A stretch of 64,000 nucleotides of DNA. Origin: Paraspadella gotoi. Lineage: Eukaryota > Chaetognatha. The notes beneath the pieces are model-generated. The model searched no databases. It saw nothing but the letters and a program-made list of their open reading frames with translations, and was not told the origin of the DNA. This document shows, piece by piece, positions 15,911 to 28,000 of this stretch; the first letter of the stretch is position 1; each line of letters starts with the position of its first letter. The stretch covers positions 4,537,454 to 4,601,453 of the forward strand of contig CM119268.1 in assembly GCA_051294375.1 (NCBI GenBank), written 5' to 3'. A program made the translations under genes and the position numbers.

Positions 15911-16570
15911 AGAGAGAGAACGGAGACGTTTTGACTCGGATTCAATTATCTGAGAGCGAAGACACTTGTCGTCGCGAAAAGAAGTTTAGATCAACGACGC
16001 ACGAATCCTTTTTTTTTTCTTTCGCCGATGCTGTGACCACATATGCTGCGAGCTCAAATTCTGTGAGCACAAATACTTCAAGCACATTGGCTGCCACATT
16101 TCCTTACAATAACGGTACTGTGACCACAATCTTATGAATTTATTTCAAGACTATTCTATTCTAAAAAGGTTTTCCAATGACAACCCGATTCCCCGCCTAA
16201 GAATAATGGAAATTTCGTGAATTGATGTTTTATACTTTAGACGATGTTAATACTGTGACTCTATTCGGTGATTCTATTCTTCCGCATCACGCGCCTTTTT
16301 TTCTTCTTGGAACAAATTGTTTAAAAAAAGGGACGGTAAAAAAAATCATGAATCACGTGACGTCATTTCACTCAATAGTGTCACGTATATTTTCTCAATT
16401 TATTATTACAACAACAAGTATAGTCTATCTCTGTTTCACATTCATTCTTCCCTCTGTTTAATACTCTGTCTCACTCTCATTCTTCCATCTTACACACGCA
16501 GGTTCTCTCTCTATCTTCCGTCTTTAATTCTTCATATTCTGTCCCGCTCGCTCCCTCGCTAACAGCCGCT
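14940..16570. repeat. 600-bp pyrimidine-only tract, then (GA)n and unique DNA
   Basis: Positions 14950-15480 are almost purely C and T on the plus strand (TTTCTTCC-type), which makes long artificial Phe/Leu/Ser frames. A (GA)n tract lies at 15838-15905. Positions 15930-16570 are mostly unique and contain TCACGTGACGTCA (about 16354), an E-box fused to a CRE-like site. No gene seen. Confidence 0.7.
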
Positions 16571-19500
16571 TCGATCCTCGCCACAACGTTAACGATCCTC
16601 AGCCATCAAGAATTCACGCAAAAGAGAAATACAAGTGGCTGCGCCAATACATGTAAATCGCTTTCAAGGGCTTAAACTGAACTATTACTGCAGAACAAAT
16701 AATATTTTGTTACTTGAAAAAATCTAATAAATCAAAACTATATTATTTTTGTTTCGATATATGATATTATATGATTAAAATGCTTTGATCAAGACATAAA
16801 ATGAGAAATAGAATAAAATAAAATAGAATAAGAAAAAAATATTTATTAAAAAATTGTTAAAAATTATTTAAAAAAAAATTAAGATAATGAAAATTAACAA
16901 AAACAATTGCTATTTTGGTGAATAGCAGGTGCAATTGAATATCTAATATTAGACAATCTTTTTACCAAGTATCATTCAAAATGATGAAGTAAAAGCCAAT
17001 AAAAACTTAAATGTGATAGAACAACCCACCGAGTGACCCAAAAGTGACTTATTAAGTTGCTTTGCGAGTACTCGCGGCGCAACTAAAATTATAATAAGGA
17101 AATAAAGGAAAAAGGAAGAAATAAAAGATCTTTTATTTCTTCCATTTTCCATTTTATCCTAAATCTTTCAAAAAAATATTTTTTAACAATTTTTTCTTAT
17201 TCTATTTTATTTCAGTATAAAAGGGGATAGACCGACGTGGGTCCATTACCCCTCTCCTTCTCATTCACCTCTATTTCTCATTCTATGTCTTGATCAAAGA
17301 ATTTTAATCGTATATCATATATCTAAACAAAAATAATATTGTTTTGATTTATTAGATAAAAACTATGGCCGTCGCTGTTAAAGAAAAATTTGGGGGCGAA
17401 AATAAAAGAATTCGACGTCATTAATGATTGATGTTGACTTCGAAGAGGAAACGATGAAAATGACGACGATGACGACGACAACGACGAAGACGATAAAAAT
17501 AGAAAACTGCGACGACGACGANNNNNNNNNNNNNNNNNNNNNNNNNNNNNNNNNNNNNNNNNNNNNNNNNNNNNNNNNNNNNNNNNNNNNNNNNNNNNNN
17601 NNNNNNNNNNNNNNNNNNNNNNNNNNNNNNNNNNNNNNNNNNNNNNNNNNNNNNNNNNNNNNNNNNNNNNNNNNNNNNNNNNNNNNNNNNNNNNNNNNNN
17701 NNNNNNNNNNNNNNNNNNNNNNNNNNNNNNNNNNNNNNNNNNNNNNNNNNNNNNNNNNNNNNNNNNNNNNNNNNNNNNNNNNNNNNNNNNNNNNNNNNNN
17801 NNNNNNNNNNNNNNNNNNNNNNNNNNNNNNNNNNNNNNNNNNNNNNNNNNNNNNNNNNNNNNNNNNNNNNNNNNNNNNNNNNNNNNNNNNNNNNNNNNNN
17901 NNNNNNNNNNNNNNNNNNNNNNNNNNNNNNNNNNNNNNNNNNNNNNNNNNNNNNNNNNNNNNNNNNNNNNNNNNNNNNNNNNNNNNNNNNNNNNNNNNNN
18001 NNNNNNNNNNNNNNNNNNNNNNNNNNNNNNNNNNNNNNNNNNNNNNNNNNNNNNNNNNNNNNNNNNNNNNNNNNNNNNNNNNNNNNNNNNNNNNNNNNNN
18101 NNNNNNNNNNNNNNNNNNNNNNNNNNNNNNNNNNNNNNNNNNNNNNNNNNNNNNNNNNNNNNNNNNNNNNNNNNNNNNNNNNNNNNNNNNNNNNNNNNNN
18201 NNNNNNNNNNNNNNNNNNNNNNNNNNNNNNNNNNNNNNNNNNNNNNNNNNNNNNNNNNNNNNNNNNNNNNNNNNNNNNNNNNNNNNNNNNNNNNNNNNNN
18301 NNNNNNNNNNNNNNNNNNNNNNNNNNNNNNNNNNNNNNNNNNNNNNNNNNNNNNNNNNNNNNNNNNNNNNNNNNNNNNNNNNNNNNNNNNNNNNNNNNNN
18401 NNNNNNNNNNNNNNNNNNNNNNNNNNNNNNNNNNNNNNNNNNNNNNNNNNAAATGCAGAGAAGAAAACGATGGAAAAGAGAAAACTGGAAAAAGGAGAAT
18501 TTTTCGACAATTGTGGACGTGATCCAATTTTAACATTATTACTTTTCATCACAATCATGACTGCATTACGTACAGGGGTGGGACCGTATATCGAGACAAA
18601 ATTTTTAAAAAATCATTACTTTAAAACTCTTTATGATTTTAAAAATCTGAATAAATGTTTGTATAATACTCTCTCTTAGCTTTTAGACGATATATTAATC
18701 TTTTTAAAATTCTTTAATATAATGCTTTTTTTGATGCAGCAAATAATACTTATTGTTTATATCTCATTCTAAGACATAATAATATATTACTAAAATATTG
18801 ATAATGTCTTTCTAATGGCTTTTAAAGTGTTTATAGAATATCTCTTTATATCTTTTAATAGTCTTTTATTAGAATATTAATAATATCTTTTATAAGGATA
18901 ATAAGAATNNNNNNNNNNNNNNNNNNNNNNNNNNNNNNNNNNNNNNNNNNNNNNNNNNNNNNNNNNNNNNNNNNNNNNNNNNNNNNNNNNNNNNNNNNNN
19001 NNNNNNNNNNNNNNNNNNNNNNNNNNNNNNNNNNNNNNNNNNNNNNNNNNNNNNNNNNNNNNNNNNNNNNNNNNNNNNNNNNNNNNNNNNNNNNNNNNNN
19101 NNNNNNNNNNNNNNNNNNNNNNNNNNNNNNNNNNNNNNNNNNNNNNNNNNNNNNNNNNNNNNNNNNNNNNNNNNNNNNNNNNNNNNNNNNNNNNNNNNNN
19201 NNNNNNNNNNNNNNNNNNNNNNNNNNNNNNNNNNNNNNNNNNNNNNNNNNNNNNNNNNNNNNNNNNNNNNNNNNNNNNNNNNNNNNNNNNNNNNNNNNNN
19301 NNNNNNNNNNNNNNNNNNNNNNNNNNNNNNNNNNNNNNNNNNNNNNNNNNNNNNNNNNNNNNNNNNNNNNNNNNNNNNNNNNNNNNNNNNNNNNNNNNNN
19401 NNNNNNNNNNNNNNNNNNNNNNNNNNNNNNNNNNNNNNNNNNNNNNNNNNNNNNNNNNNNNNNNNNNNNNNNNNNNNNNNNNNNNNNNNNNNNNNNNNNN

Positions 19501-20060
19501 NNNNNNNNNNNNNNNNNNNNNNNNNNNNNNNNNNNNNNNNNNNNNNNNNNNNNNNNNNNNNNNNNNNNNNNNNNNNNNNNNNNNNNNNNNNNNNNNNNNN
19601 NNNNNNNNNNNNNNNNNNNNNNNNNNNNNNNNNNNNNNNNNNNNNNNNNNNNNTTCATAGTTCATTGGGTTAAATGCTTTGTTACTACAAATTAATTCGG
19701 AACACTTTTTTTAAAATAATACAATTATAAAGATAAAAAAAANNNNNNNNNNNNNNNNNNNNNNNNNNNNNNNNNNNNNNNNNNNNNNNNNNNNNNNNNN
19801 NNNNNNNNNNNNNNNNNNNNNNNNNNNNNNNNNNNNNNNNNNNNNNNNNNNNNNNNNNNNNNNNNNNNNNNNNNNNNNNNNNNNNNNNNNNNNNNNNNNN
19901 NNNNNNNNNNNNNNNNNNNNNNNNNNNNNNNNNNNNNNNNNNNNNNNNNNNNNNNNNNNNNCAATGCAATAAAAATATGCAAATTGCATAATTGCTCAAA
20001 ATTTTATTTCGTCGAAAAACAAAAAGAATAAAATTGAAGGTCGAAAAACAATTTTTTTTT
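16571..20060. repeat. First copy of a 3.5-kb duplicated segment, gapped
   Basis: This segment carries N-gaps at 17521-18450, 18909-19653 and 19743-19961. Its sequence islands reappear in the same order and orientation at 20086-23640. It also carries a family A end at about 17030-17090 (GCGAGTACTCGCGGCGCAAC). No gene was found; the long frames listed across the gaps are made of Ns. Confidence 0.85.
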
Positions 20061-20085
20061 AATCAGAGACGAGGCATCGCTTTCG

Positions 20086-21210
20086 AATCCTCGCCCACGT
20101 TAACGATCCTCAGCCATCAGAAATTCACGCAAAACGAGAAATACATAGTGGCTGCGCCAATACAGTAAACTCGCTTTCAGGCTTAAACTGAACCTATTAC
20201 TGGCCAGAACAAATAATCATTTTGCTTCACTTGAAAAATCTAATAAATCAAAAACTATATTATTTTGTTTCGATATATGACTATTATATGATTTAAAAAC
20301 TGCTTGATCAACGACATAAAATGAACGAACATCAGCAATAAAATACCCAAACTAGAAATAATAAAAAAATATTTATCTAAAAAATCTGTTAAAAATTAAT
20401 TTAAAAAAAAATTAAGCATAAATGAAAATCTAACAAAAACAAATTGCTATTTTGGTGTAATCAGCCAGCGTGCACATTGAATATCTAAATATTAGACAAT
20501 CTTTTTACCAAGTATCCATTCAAAACTGATGAAGTAAAAGCCAATCAAAAAAACTTAAATGTGATAGATCACAACCCACCGAGTGACCCAAAAGTGATTA
20601 TTAAGTTGGCTTTGCGAGTCACTCGCCGGCGCCAAACTAAAATTTAAATAAGGAAATAAACGGAAAAAGGAAGAAATAAAAGATTCCTTATTTCTTCATC
20701 TTTCCATTTATCCTAATATCTTTCAAAAACATATTTACAATTTTCTTTATTCTATTTTCCTTTTCCAGTATCAAAACGGGGATAGACCGACCGTCCGGGT
20801 CCATTACCCTCTCCTTCTCATTTCACCCTATTTCTCACTTCTCATGTCTTGCATCAAATGACCTTCTTCACATCGCGTATATCATATATTAAACAAAATA
20901 TATTGTTTTGATTATTAGATAAAAAACTATGCCGTCGCTGTTAACAGAACAATTCTGGGGGCGTAACACTAAGCATTCGACCGTCATTAATGATTTGATG
21001 CCTTCGACTTCGAAGCAGGAAACGATGAAAATGACGGACGATGACGACGACAACGACGAAGACGATAAAATTAGAAAACTGCTGACGACGACGACCAACG
21101 ACGACGACGACGACGACGATGAACGAACACCGCAAACTCCAAAACCAACATCCAACATCCATCACGAACCGTAGTTCAATTGCTTCGGACTGCTCGCGAC
21201 GCTCATCATT

Positions 21211-21247
<37 letters not shown>

Positions 21248-21397
21248 AGAGAGAGAGTAGAAGAGAGAGAGAGAGAGAGAGAGAAACCACGTGTATCTTA
21301 CTCCGCCTCCTACTTCCGCCTGGCCCGGTTTTCCAAATCCGCAGAGAAAAGTGCAACCCAATAATTTAATCCGCTTTCTGCCTCACTTGACTGCGGA

Positions 21398-21467
<70 letters not shown>

Positions 21468-23434
21468 AGAGAGAGACTAGCCAAGATGGAAAGGAAGAGG
21501 GAGGGAGACGAAAATGCAGAGGAAGAAAACGAATGAGAAAGAGAAAACTGGAAAAAAGGAGAATTTTTCGACAATTGTGGGACTGTGATTCCAATTTTAA
21601 CATTATTATTTTCATCACAATCATGACTAGCATCTAACGTTAACCGGGGTGGGAACCGTATATCCGAGGATCAAAATTTTTAAAAAATCATTACCTTTAA
21701 AACTCTTTATGATTTTAAAAATCTGAAAGTAAATGTTTGGTTTATAAATATCTCCTCTTAGCTTTTAGACGATCGTATTAATCTTTTTAAAATTCTTAAT
21801 ATATTGCTTTTTTGATCAGCCAAATAATACTTATTGTTTATATCTTCATTCTAAGACATGAATAATATATTACTAAAATATTTTTGATAATGTCTTTCTA
21901 AATGGCTTTTAAAGTTTTATAGAAGTATCAAGAAAGAACCGAATAGGTTTCCCCATCATGCACTCGTTTCCTCATTCATCTTCTCCTCATTCCTCCTCGG
22001 CCCTCCTCCCGGAGATCAGGCTCGAGTCCATGGGTTTAGGTTTTCATTCCCACGCTTTTTCCTTCTCTTTCTCTCTCGACCGTCCTCGTCCCGGTTCAGT
22101 CTCTGTTACCAGATTTTTTACGCCAATTTAGCCGCTTACATTATATTTTCCTTTTCCCAACCATGTTTTCTCCGCGTCTTGACTTAGCCTAGATTTCAGT
22201 CAGACTTAACCCGACCTTAGATGTTAGAGTGGGGCCCAATTGGGGCTCGAACCCACAGACCCTTGCCTTTAGTCCCAGCACCACATGTGGGCCGCCATCT
22301 AACTTAAGGTCGGGTAAGGTCTGACCTGAAAATCTAGGTAAGTAAAGACACGGGAGGAAATGGTGGAAAGCGAAAATATAATGAAGCGGCTAAATCTCCT
22401 TTATATCTCTTTTAATTAAGGTCTTTTTATGAAATATTCAACTAATATCTTTTATAAGGATTAATAAGAATATTTATACATGGTTTTTATGCATTTTATT
22501 TATGATTCACATTTTTTTTTAAATTTAAAGTTATTAATACAATCGGGCCTCTTTCTTTTTTTCCTCCTTAATATCTTCGCCGTGCACGAGGAAAGGGAAA
22601 GCGCAAATAACTCTCCTCCATAAAAAGGTGAGTTTGTAAAGGCGCTAAACGCCGGATGTAATCGACTTGAAAATTAGGCGGAGGATGTTTAATTGCAGGT
22701 CAATGGGTGACTGGAGAAGGGCACCTGGGGAAAGGGAGAGAGAGAGAGAGAGAGAGAGAAGGAGGAGAGAGAGAGAGAGAGAGAGAGGAGAATGATGAGA
22801 GAGAGAGAGAGAAGAGAGAGAGAGAAGAGAGAGAAAGAGGAGACGAAAGAGAGAGAGGGAGAGAGAGAAGAGAGAGCAGAAGAGAGAGAAGATGCGATAG
22901 AGAGAGGAGAAGCGATGAGAGAAGAGACAGAGATAGGAAGTAGCAGAAGAAAAACCGGTTAATCAAGGCGCCGGCCGGAATCTGGAGCGATTGAAAGCAG
23001 TTTTTGAGGGCTCAGGTGGAAAATAAGGAAAGGAAGGAAGCTTCGTCCGTCGTCGTCTTCCGTCGTTGTCGTGTGTTCGTCTGTCGTTCAGTGTCGCCGT
23101 CCCTGTTTTCCTAGAACTGATTTAGCGCTTGTTCCGATCAGTTGTTCAGATGAAAAAGGTGGGAAATTGGTCGCAGCTGCCTTCATAGTTCAATTGGTTA
23201 ACATGCTTTGTTACTACAAATTAATTCTCGGAAACACTTTTTTTTAAAAATAATACAAGTTATACAAGATAAAAAAAAAATACATATAAGCGAAAAATAT
23301 TAAAAAGTAAAATCTGACAACTTTACAGGTTTTGCTTTTAAATAAGATAGGGACAAAAAATCAGTCTAACAATTCGGGACACGGGGCGGGAAATCCGGCC
23401 ACAGAGGTCTTTTTATTACTGCGTCTGTATGGGT

Positions 23435-23482
<48 letters not shown>

Positions 23483-23640
23483 TCTTCTCTCTCTCTCTCT
23501 CTCTCGCTCTCCTCTCTCTCTCCTCCCTTCCAATGCAACTTAACAAATATGCAAATTGCCATAATGCTCAAAATTTATTTGCGTCGAGAAAAACAAAAAG
23601 AGAATAAAATTGAGGTCGAAAAACAATTTTTTTTTTAAAA
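20086..23640. repeat. Second, indel-rich copy that fills the gaps of the first
   Basis: Matching anchors: 16571-17520 with about 20086-21115; 18451-18845 with about 21500-21925; 18846-18908 with about 22398-22470; 19654-19741 with about 23183-23275; 19962-20060 with about 23530-23640. The second copy has single-base insertions every 10-30 bp. It supplies (GAC)n, (GA)n (21404-21465, 22738-22930) and (CT)n (23438-23520) sequence where the first copy has Ns. It also holds about 470 bp (21926-22397) absent from the first. Confidence 0.85.
22128..22395. mobile_element. Fold-back element with tRNA-like B box in its loop
   Basis: Arms of about 95 bp (22128-22226 and 22300-22395) are imperfect inverted repeats: TTAGCCGCTTACATTATATT on the left matches AATATAATGAAGCGGCTAA on the right. 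The loop, read on the minus strand, contains TGGGTTCGAGCCCCA, close to a pol III B box (GGTTCGANNCC). The block is absent from the equivalent place in the first copy (near 18845). It could be a fold-back MITE, a tRNA-derived SINE pair, or a long-read hairpin artefact. Confidence 0.5.
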
Positions 23641-24625
23641 AGAAAAAAAATTTTCGTCGTTTCTGTCAATCAGTCGTCTTTTTTTCTTTTTTCCTTTTTT
23701 TTGTTAGTTGTTTTTTTTTCGTTACGTCTCTTGTTATTTTCCCCTTATTTTTTGGTTTTTAGTTGACAGGAAAGTCATTGTTTTTTTTTTTTTTTAGCAA
23801 ACTTCACANNNNNNNNNNNNNNNNNNNNNNNNNTTTTTTTTTTTTACAAAAATTCACTCTGACAATATTGCGCCCAATAAGGTGTGGATATTCCTGGTTT
23901 ATTTTAGCCTTAGATAAGAACATTGCTTGAGCAATGAGCAATGAGCAGTGCTTAATCTCAACTTATTTCAATACCAAATAACCTTTTCTTTATGAAAATA
24001 AATCGATGACTAATTTCAAACTTCGTCTCTAATTTAATAACAAAGAAAGAAAGGTTTATAACACAATCCAAATACCAAAATATAAATTTAGATGATTAAC
24101 TTTATAAAAAAAACTTTAAATTCAGAGTTTTGAGCTTTTAAAAAACAAAAGGTCAGGGTTCAATTCAGATAAATTAAATCGAGGTGATTTTGCAAAATAT
24201 GGCCACAAATTCGTGATGTGGGCATTTGGAGCGCTGGTCTTCCGGCTCGAATTTTTTTTTTTTTTTGACCAATAACCAGGCGGTCGCGAGATCAGGAGTT
24301 CTTGGAACAGGCGGTTGACCTCGTTCTTCTATCAGGTACTAGACCTCGTTTCTGTTTCAGGCAGTTGACCTCGTTACTGCATCAGAATAGATTAAATTTT
24401 AATAAATGTTGGATGAAAAAAATTGCGTTTTGGCTTCTGGCATCTGCCAAGTTTTTGATGTCGACCGCTTCGCTAGTTGTCACAATTTTTCAATAATTTT
24501 ATTTCTTGTTTTCTTTTTTTGTTTTGCTCTTTTGTTTTGTTTTGTTTTGAGTGTCGGGTTTTTTTTTCATTTGAAAAGAAAATATTTCGCTTGAAAAATT
24601 CACCGCGTGTGTGTACACTGTACAA

Positions 24626-24660
<35 letters not shown>

Positions 24661-24840
24661 TGAGAGTGAGAGAGAAACAATGAGTCGACATGATGGAAAA
24701 AAATTTTTTTCTCACCAAATTGAATTTTCCCTCGTTTACGTTTTTATTTGATTTTAACCTCGAGAAGCCGGGAGACGGGATTGTCGTTGTTGTTGTTGTC
24801 GTCGTCGTCGTCGTCGTCGTCGTCGAGTTTCTTCACAAGA
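23641..24840. other. T-rich intergenic DNA, gap, short repeats
   Basis: T-rich stretches flank a 24-N gap (23810-23833). Positions 24305-24385 hold about three copies of a 32-bp unit containing TTGACCTCGTT. (GT)n and (GA)n lie at 24605-24670 and (GTC)n at 24785-24830. No gene seen. Confidence 0.55.
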
Positions 24841-25095
24841 AAAATGGAATTTGAAGGGATCGAACCCGAGTCCAATTCTTAACCATCAATATACACCGAA
24901 TGGTCGGGTAGACATTTCCGTCAGTTTCTTTGTTTTCCGGAATTTCGGATCCGACGGAAAGCTTGCCACCGTGTGTTCAACCATCAGTATTTTGCAAGAA
25001 GCGTTTGTAACAGGGCTAGAACCTGCGATCATTGGGCTCAGGAGAAAAAGGGTTAGCCCAAGGCACGGTAGAGACTTAGAATTGAGCCAAATTTA
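24841..25095. mobile_element. tRNA-derived SINE-like segment (tentative)
   Basis: Two B-box-like sequences are present: GGGATCGAACCCGAGTCC at about 24858 and, on the minus strand, CAGGTTCTAGCCCTG at about 25013-25027. I could not fold a complete cloverleaf around either, so these are more likely decayed tRNA-derived repeats than tRNA genes. Confidence 0.3.
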
Positions 25096-28000
25096 AAGGG
25101 CGAATGAAAAATATTTTAAAATTTTTTTTTTAAATTAACTTCTCGGCGTTTTCTAATGCTAGCTAAATGTTTAATTCGGGTTACAAATTATTTTTCAGTC
25201 ATAAAACAAATTTCTTAAATTTTCCTAAAAAAAGTATTTCGTCGACCTGACATCGACGTTGACTTATTCCGAATAACATTCGGCTTCTACCCGAAATCCT
25301 AGGGGGAAGAGAGAGTCACAGTTTCAAATACGTGACGTGACCCCACTGACCAGTCGATCACGTGATTTTTCTTGATCCTCGTAACTCACGAGATTTAAAC
25401 GCCCGACGATCCGTGCCTCTTTCAAACTCAAGATTCAAACGGCGCGTCGCCGAAACCAGATGCGCNNNNNNNNNNNNNNNNNNNNNNNNNNNNNNNNNNN
25501 NNNNNNNNNNNNNNNNNNNNNNNNNNNNNNNNNNNNNNNNNNNNNNNNNNNNNNNNNNNNNNNNNNNNNNNNNNNNNNNNNNNNNNNNNNNNNNNNNNNN
25601 NNNNNNNNNNNNNNNNNNNNNNNNNNNNNNNNNNNNNNNNNNNNNNNNNNNNNNNNNNNNNNNNNNNNNNNNNNNNNNNNNNNNNNNNNNNNNNNNNNNN
25701 NNNNNNNNNNNNNNNNNNNNNNNNNNNNNNNNNNNNNNNNNNNNNNNNNNNNNNNNNNNNNNNNNNNNNNNNNNNNNNNNNNNNNNNNNNNNNNNNNNNN
25801 NNNNNNNNNNNNNNNNNNNNNNNNNNNNNNNNNNNNNNNNNNNNNNNNNNNNNNNNNNNNNNNNNNNNNNNNNNNNNNNNNNNNNNNNNNNNNNNNNNNN
25901 NNNNNNNNNNNNNNNNNNNNNNNNNNNNNNNNNNNNNNNNNNNNNNNNNNNNNNNNNNNNNNNNNNNNNNNNNNNNNNNNNNNNNNNNNNNNNNNNNNNN
26001 NNNNNNNNNNNNNNNNNNNNNNNNNNNNNNNNNNNNNNNNNNNNNNNNNNNNNNNNNNNNNNNNNNNNNNNNNNNNNNNNNNNNNNNNNNNNNNNNNNNN
26101 NNNNNNNNNNNNNNNNNNNNNNNNNNNNNNNNNNNNNNNNNNNNNNNNNNNNNNNNNNNNNNNNNNNNNNNNNNNNNNNNNNNNNNNNNNNNNNNNNNNN
26201 NNNNNNNNNNNNNNNNNNNNNNNNNNNNNNNNNNNNNNNNNNNNNNNNNNNNNNNNNNNNNNNNNNNNNNNNNNNNNNNNNNNNNNNNNNNNNNNNNNNN
26301 NNNNNNNNNNNNNNNNNNNNNNNNNNNNNNNNNNNNNNNNNNNNNNNNNNNNNNCGACAACAACTGAATCAGAGAAAGTCCACTGGTAGTTGCTCGCTTC
26401 ATCGTTGACCTTGAATGCGAGTAAATGGGGAGAGGGGGAGAGAAAGAAAAAATTATTTATAATTTAATTTGACAATCGTGAAATTCATAAAGTTACAATA
26501 AGAGGCGCGTCCCCGCTCCCCCCGCTTCGGATCATCTTCGCTATCGTCATTCCCCCACTTATCCTTTTACAACCATTTCATCATATAATATATATAATAT
26601 ATAATATATATAATATATAATCAAATTCCATTTTCCTGTTTTGGTCAGGCTGTGTAGCGTGTCCAATCCAAGCCACATATTTCTCCTTAAAGAGAAAAAA
26701 ATATTTATAGGTAGTTAAATTCTTTTTCATTCTTACTTCAAACTGTTTTAAAAATAATATATCCATTAAGTCGGAACGAGGAAAAAACTAAGAGTTCTTA
26801 ACCCACCCTAACTTACCTTTTTCCCGGAAATATCTTCTCGCCTCAAGCGATTCGCTGATTCTTTGGTGAAATCCCCGTCAAAGTCATTTCTCCCTAAATC
26901 AACAAAGTTAATGTGATCACTGATCAGCGTAACTGTAAGTGTGACAGTGATTGTTTTCACCACATCCTTTAACCCCTTACCTCTGCAAGCGACCATCACG
27001 AGGGACATTCACAAAATCACGATAAGGAACTTCCCCATCTTCGTCGTTAAGAAAAATAACAAATAAAAAATTTTAAAAAAGACCGAAAAAAAAGAGTTGG
27101 CCTACGAAATGGTAAAAGAAAAACGTGACAGTAAAAAGTTTCTGAGAAAAATTTTGTTTATTATGAAGATGTCTGAGGAGAGAATCCATCAGAGACTGAG
27201 CCGTTTTTATTATCATTTGGCCAATGGCAATTATAGGAAGATAGTAAGGATAAAGTATAATAAAAATGACGAAGATAATAATGAAGCAGAACCCGACGAT
27301 AAAATTAAAATCCATGGCAGAATAAATCAAATTAAAAAAAAATGGCATAAAATCCAGTAACCGTTGATATCCGGGTGCAAGCAGAGCAGGTTAAGTGCAA
27401 ATAGCGGGTAATCAAACAGCTTTTAGGGTGCTCCGGTGTTCCAGCTCTGTTTTCGAACACGAAAACAAGATGACACCGAACTTGCTTCTCCCCTTTTTCG
27501 CAGTATGTATCGTTATCCTTAACATTTTCAATCATTTAATTCCCCGGCATTTTTGAATAACGGTCACCCTTTCCCACTTGTGTGTTCTTTGCTCTCGCCT
27601 TCCGACTCTTATATAATTAATCCAACTTCGCACCACGTGACTGTCATTACTTTGTCCATCCATTCAATCCCTCTCAAAATGCATTCGAATCGGCACCCAA
27701 CTGAGCTCGCGCTCAATCTCTCTTCTCGCTGCGTTCGAAATCGTCTCTTCTCTCTCTCTCGTCGTGCTCAGCATACTCCCTCTCTTCTCTCCTCTCCTCT
27801 TTCTTCCCTGCTCTCTCTCTTCTCTCCTCTTCTCTCCATCTCTTCTCTCTCCTTCATAGCACATTCGATTCAAGACTCTCTACTCTTTCTCCTTAGTTAC
27901 AGGTCGGTTTTAATTTTTATATAATAAAAAACTTATTTCCCTCTGTGTTTTCCGTCTCTTGTTCACTGCGTTCCGTGGACTCGTATTAATATTATTAATG

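Noticed and set aside
17323-19999. Long frames across 17.3-20.0 kb
   Set aside because: They consist almost entirely of N-gap positions translated as unknown residues.
22230-25030. tRNA genes suggested by GGTTCGA-like B boxes
   Set aside because: No acceptor stem, D arm and anticodon arm could be paired around them; they fit decayed tRNA-derived repeats better.
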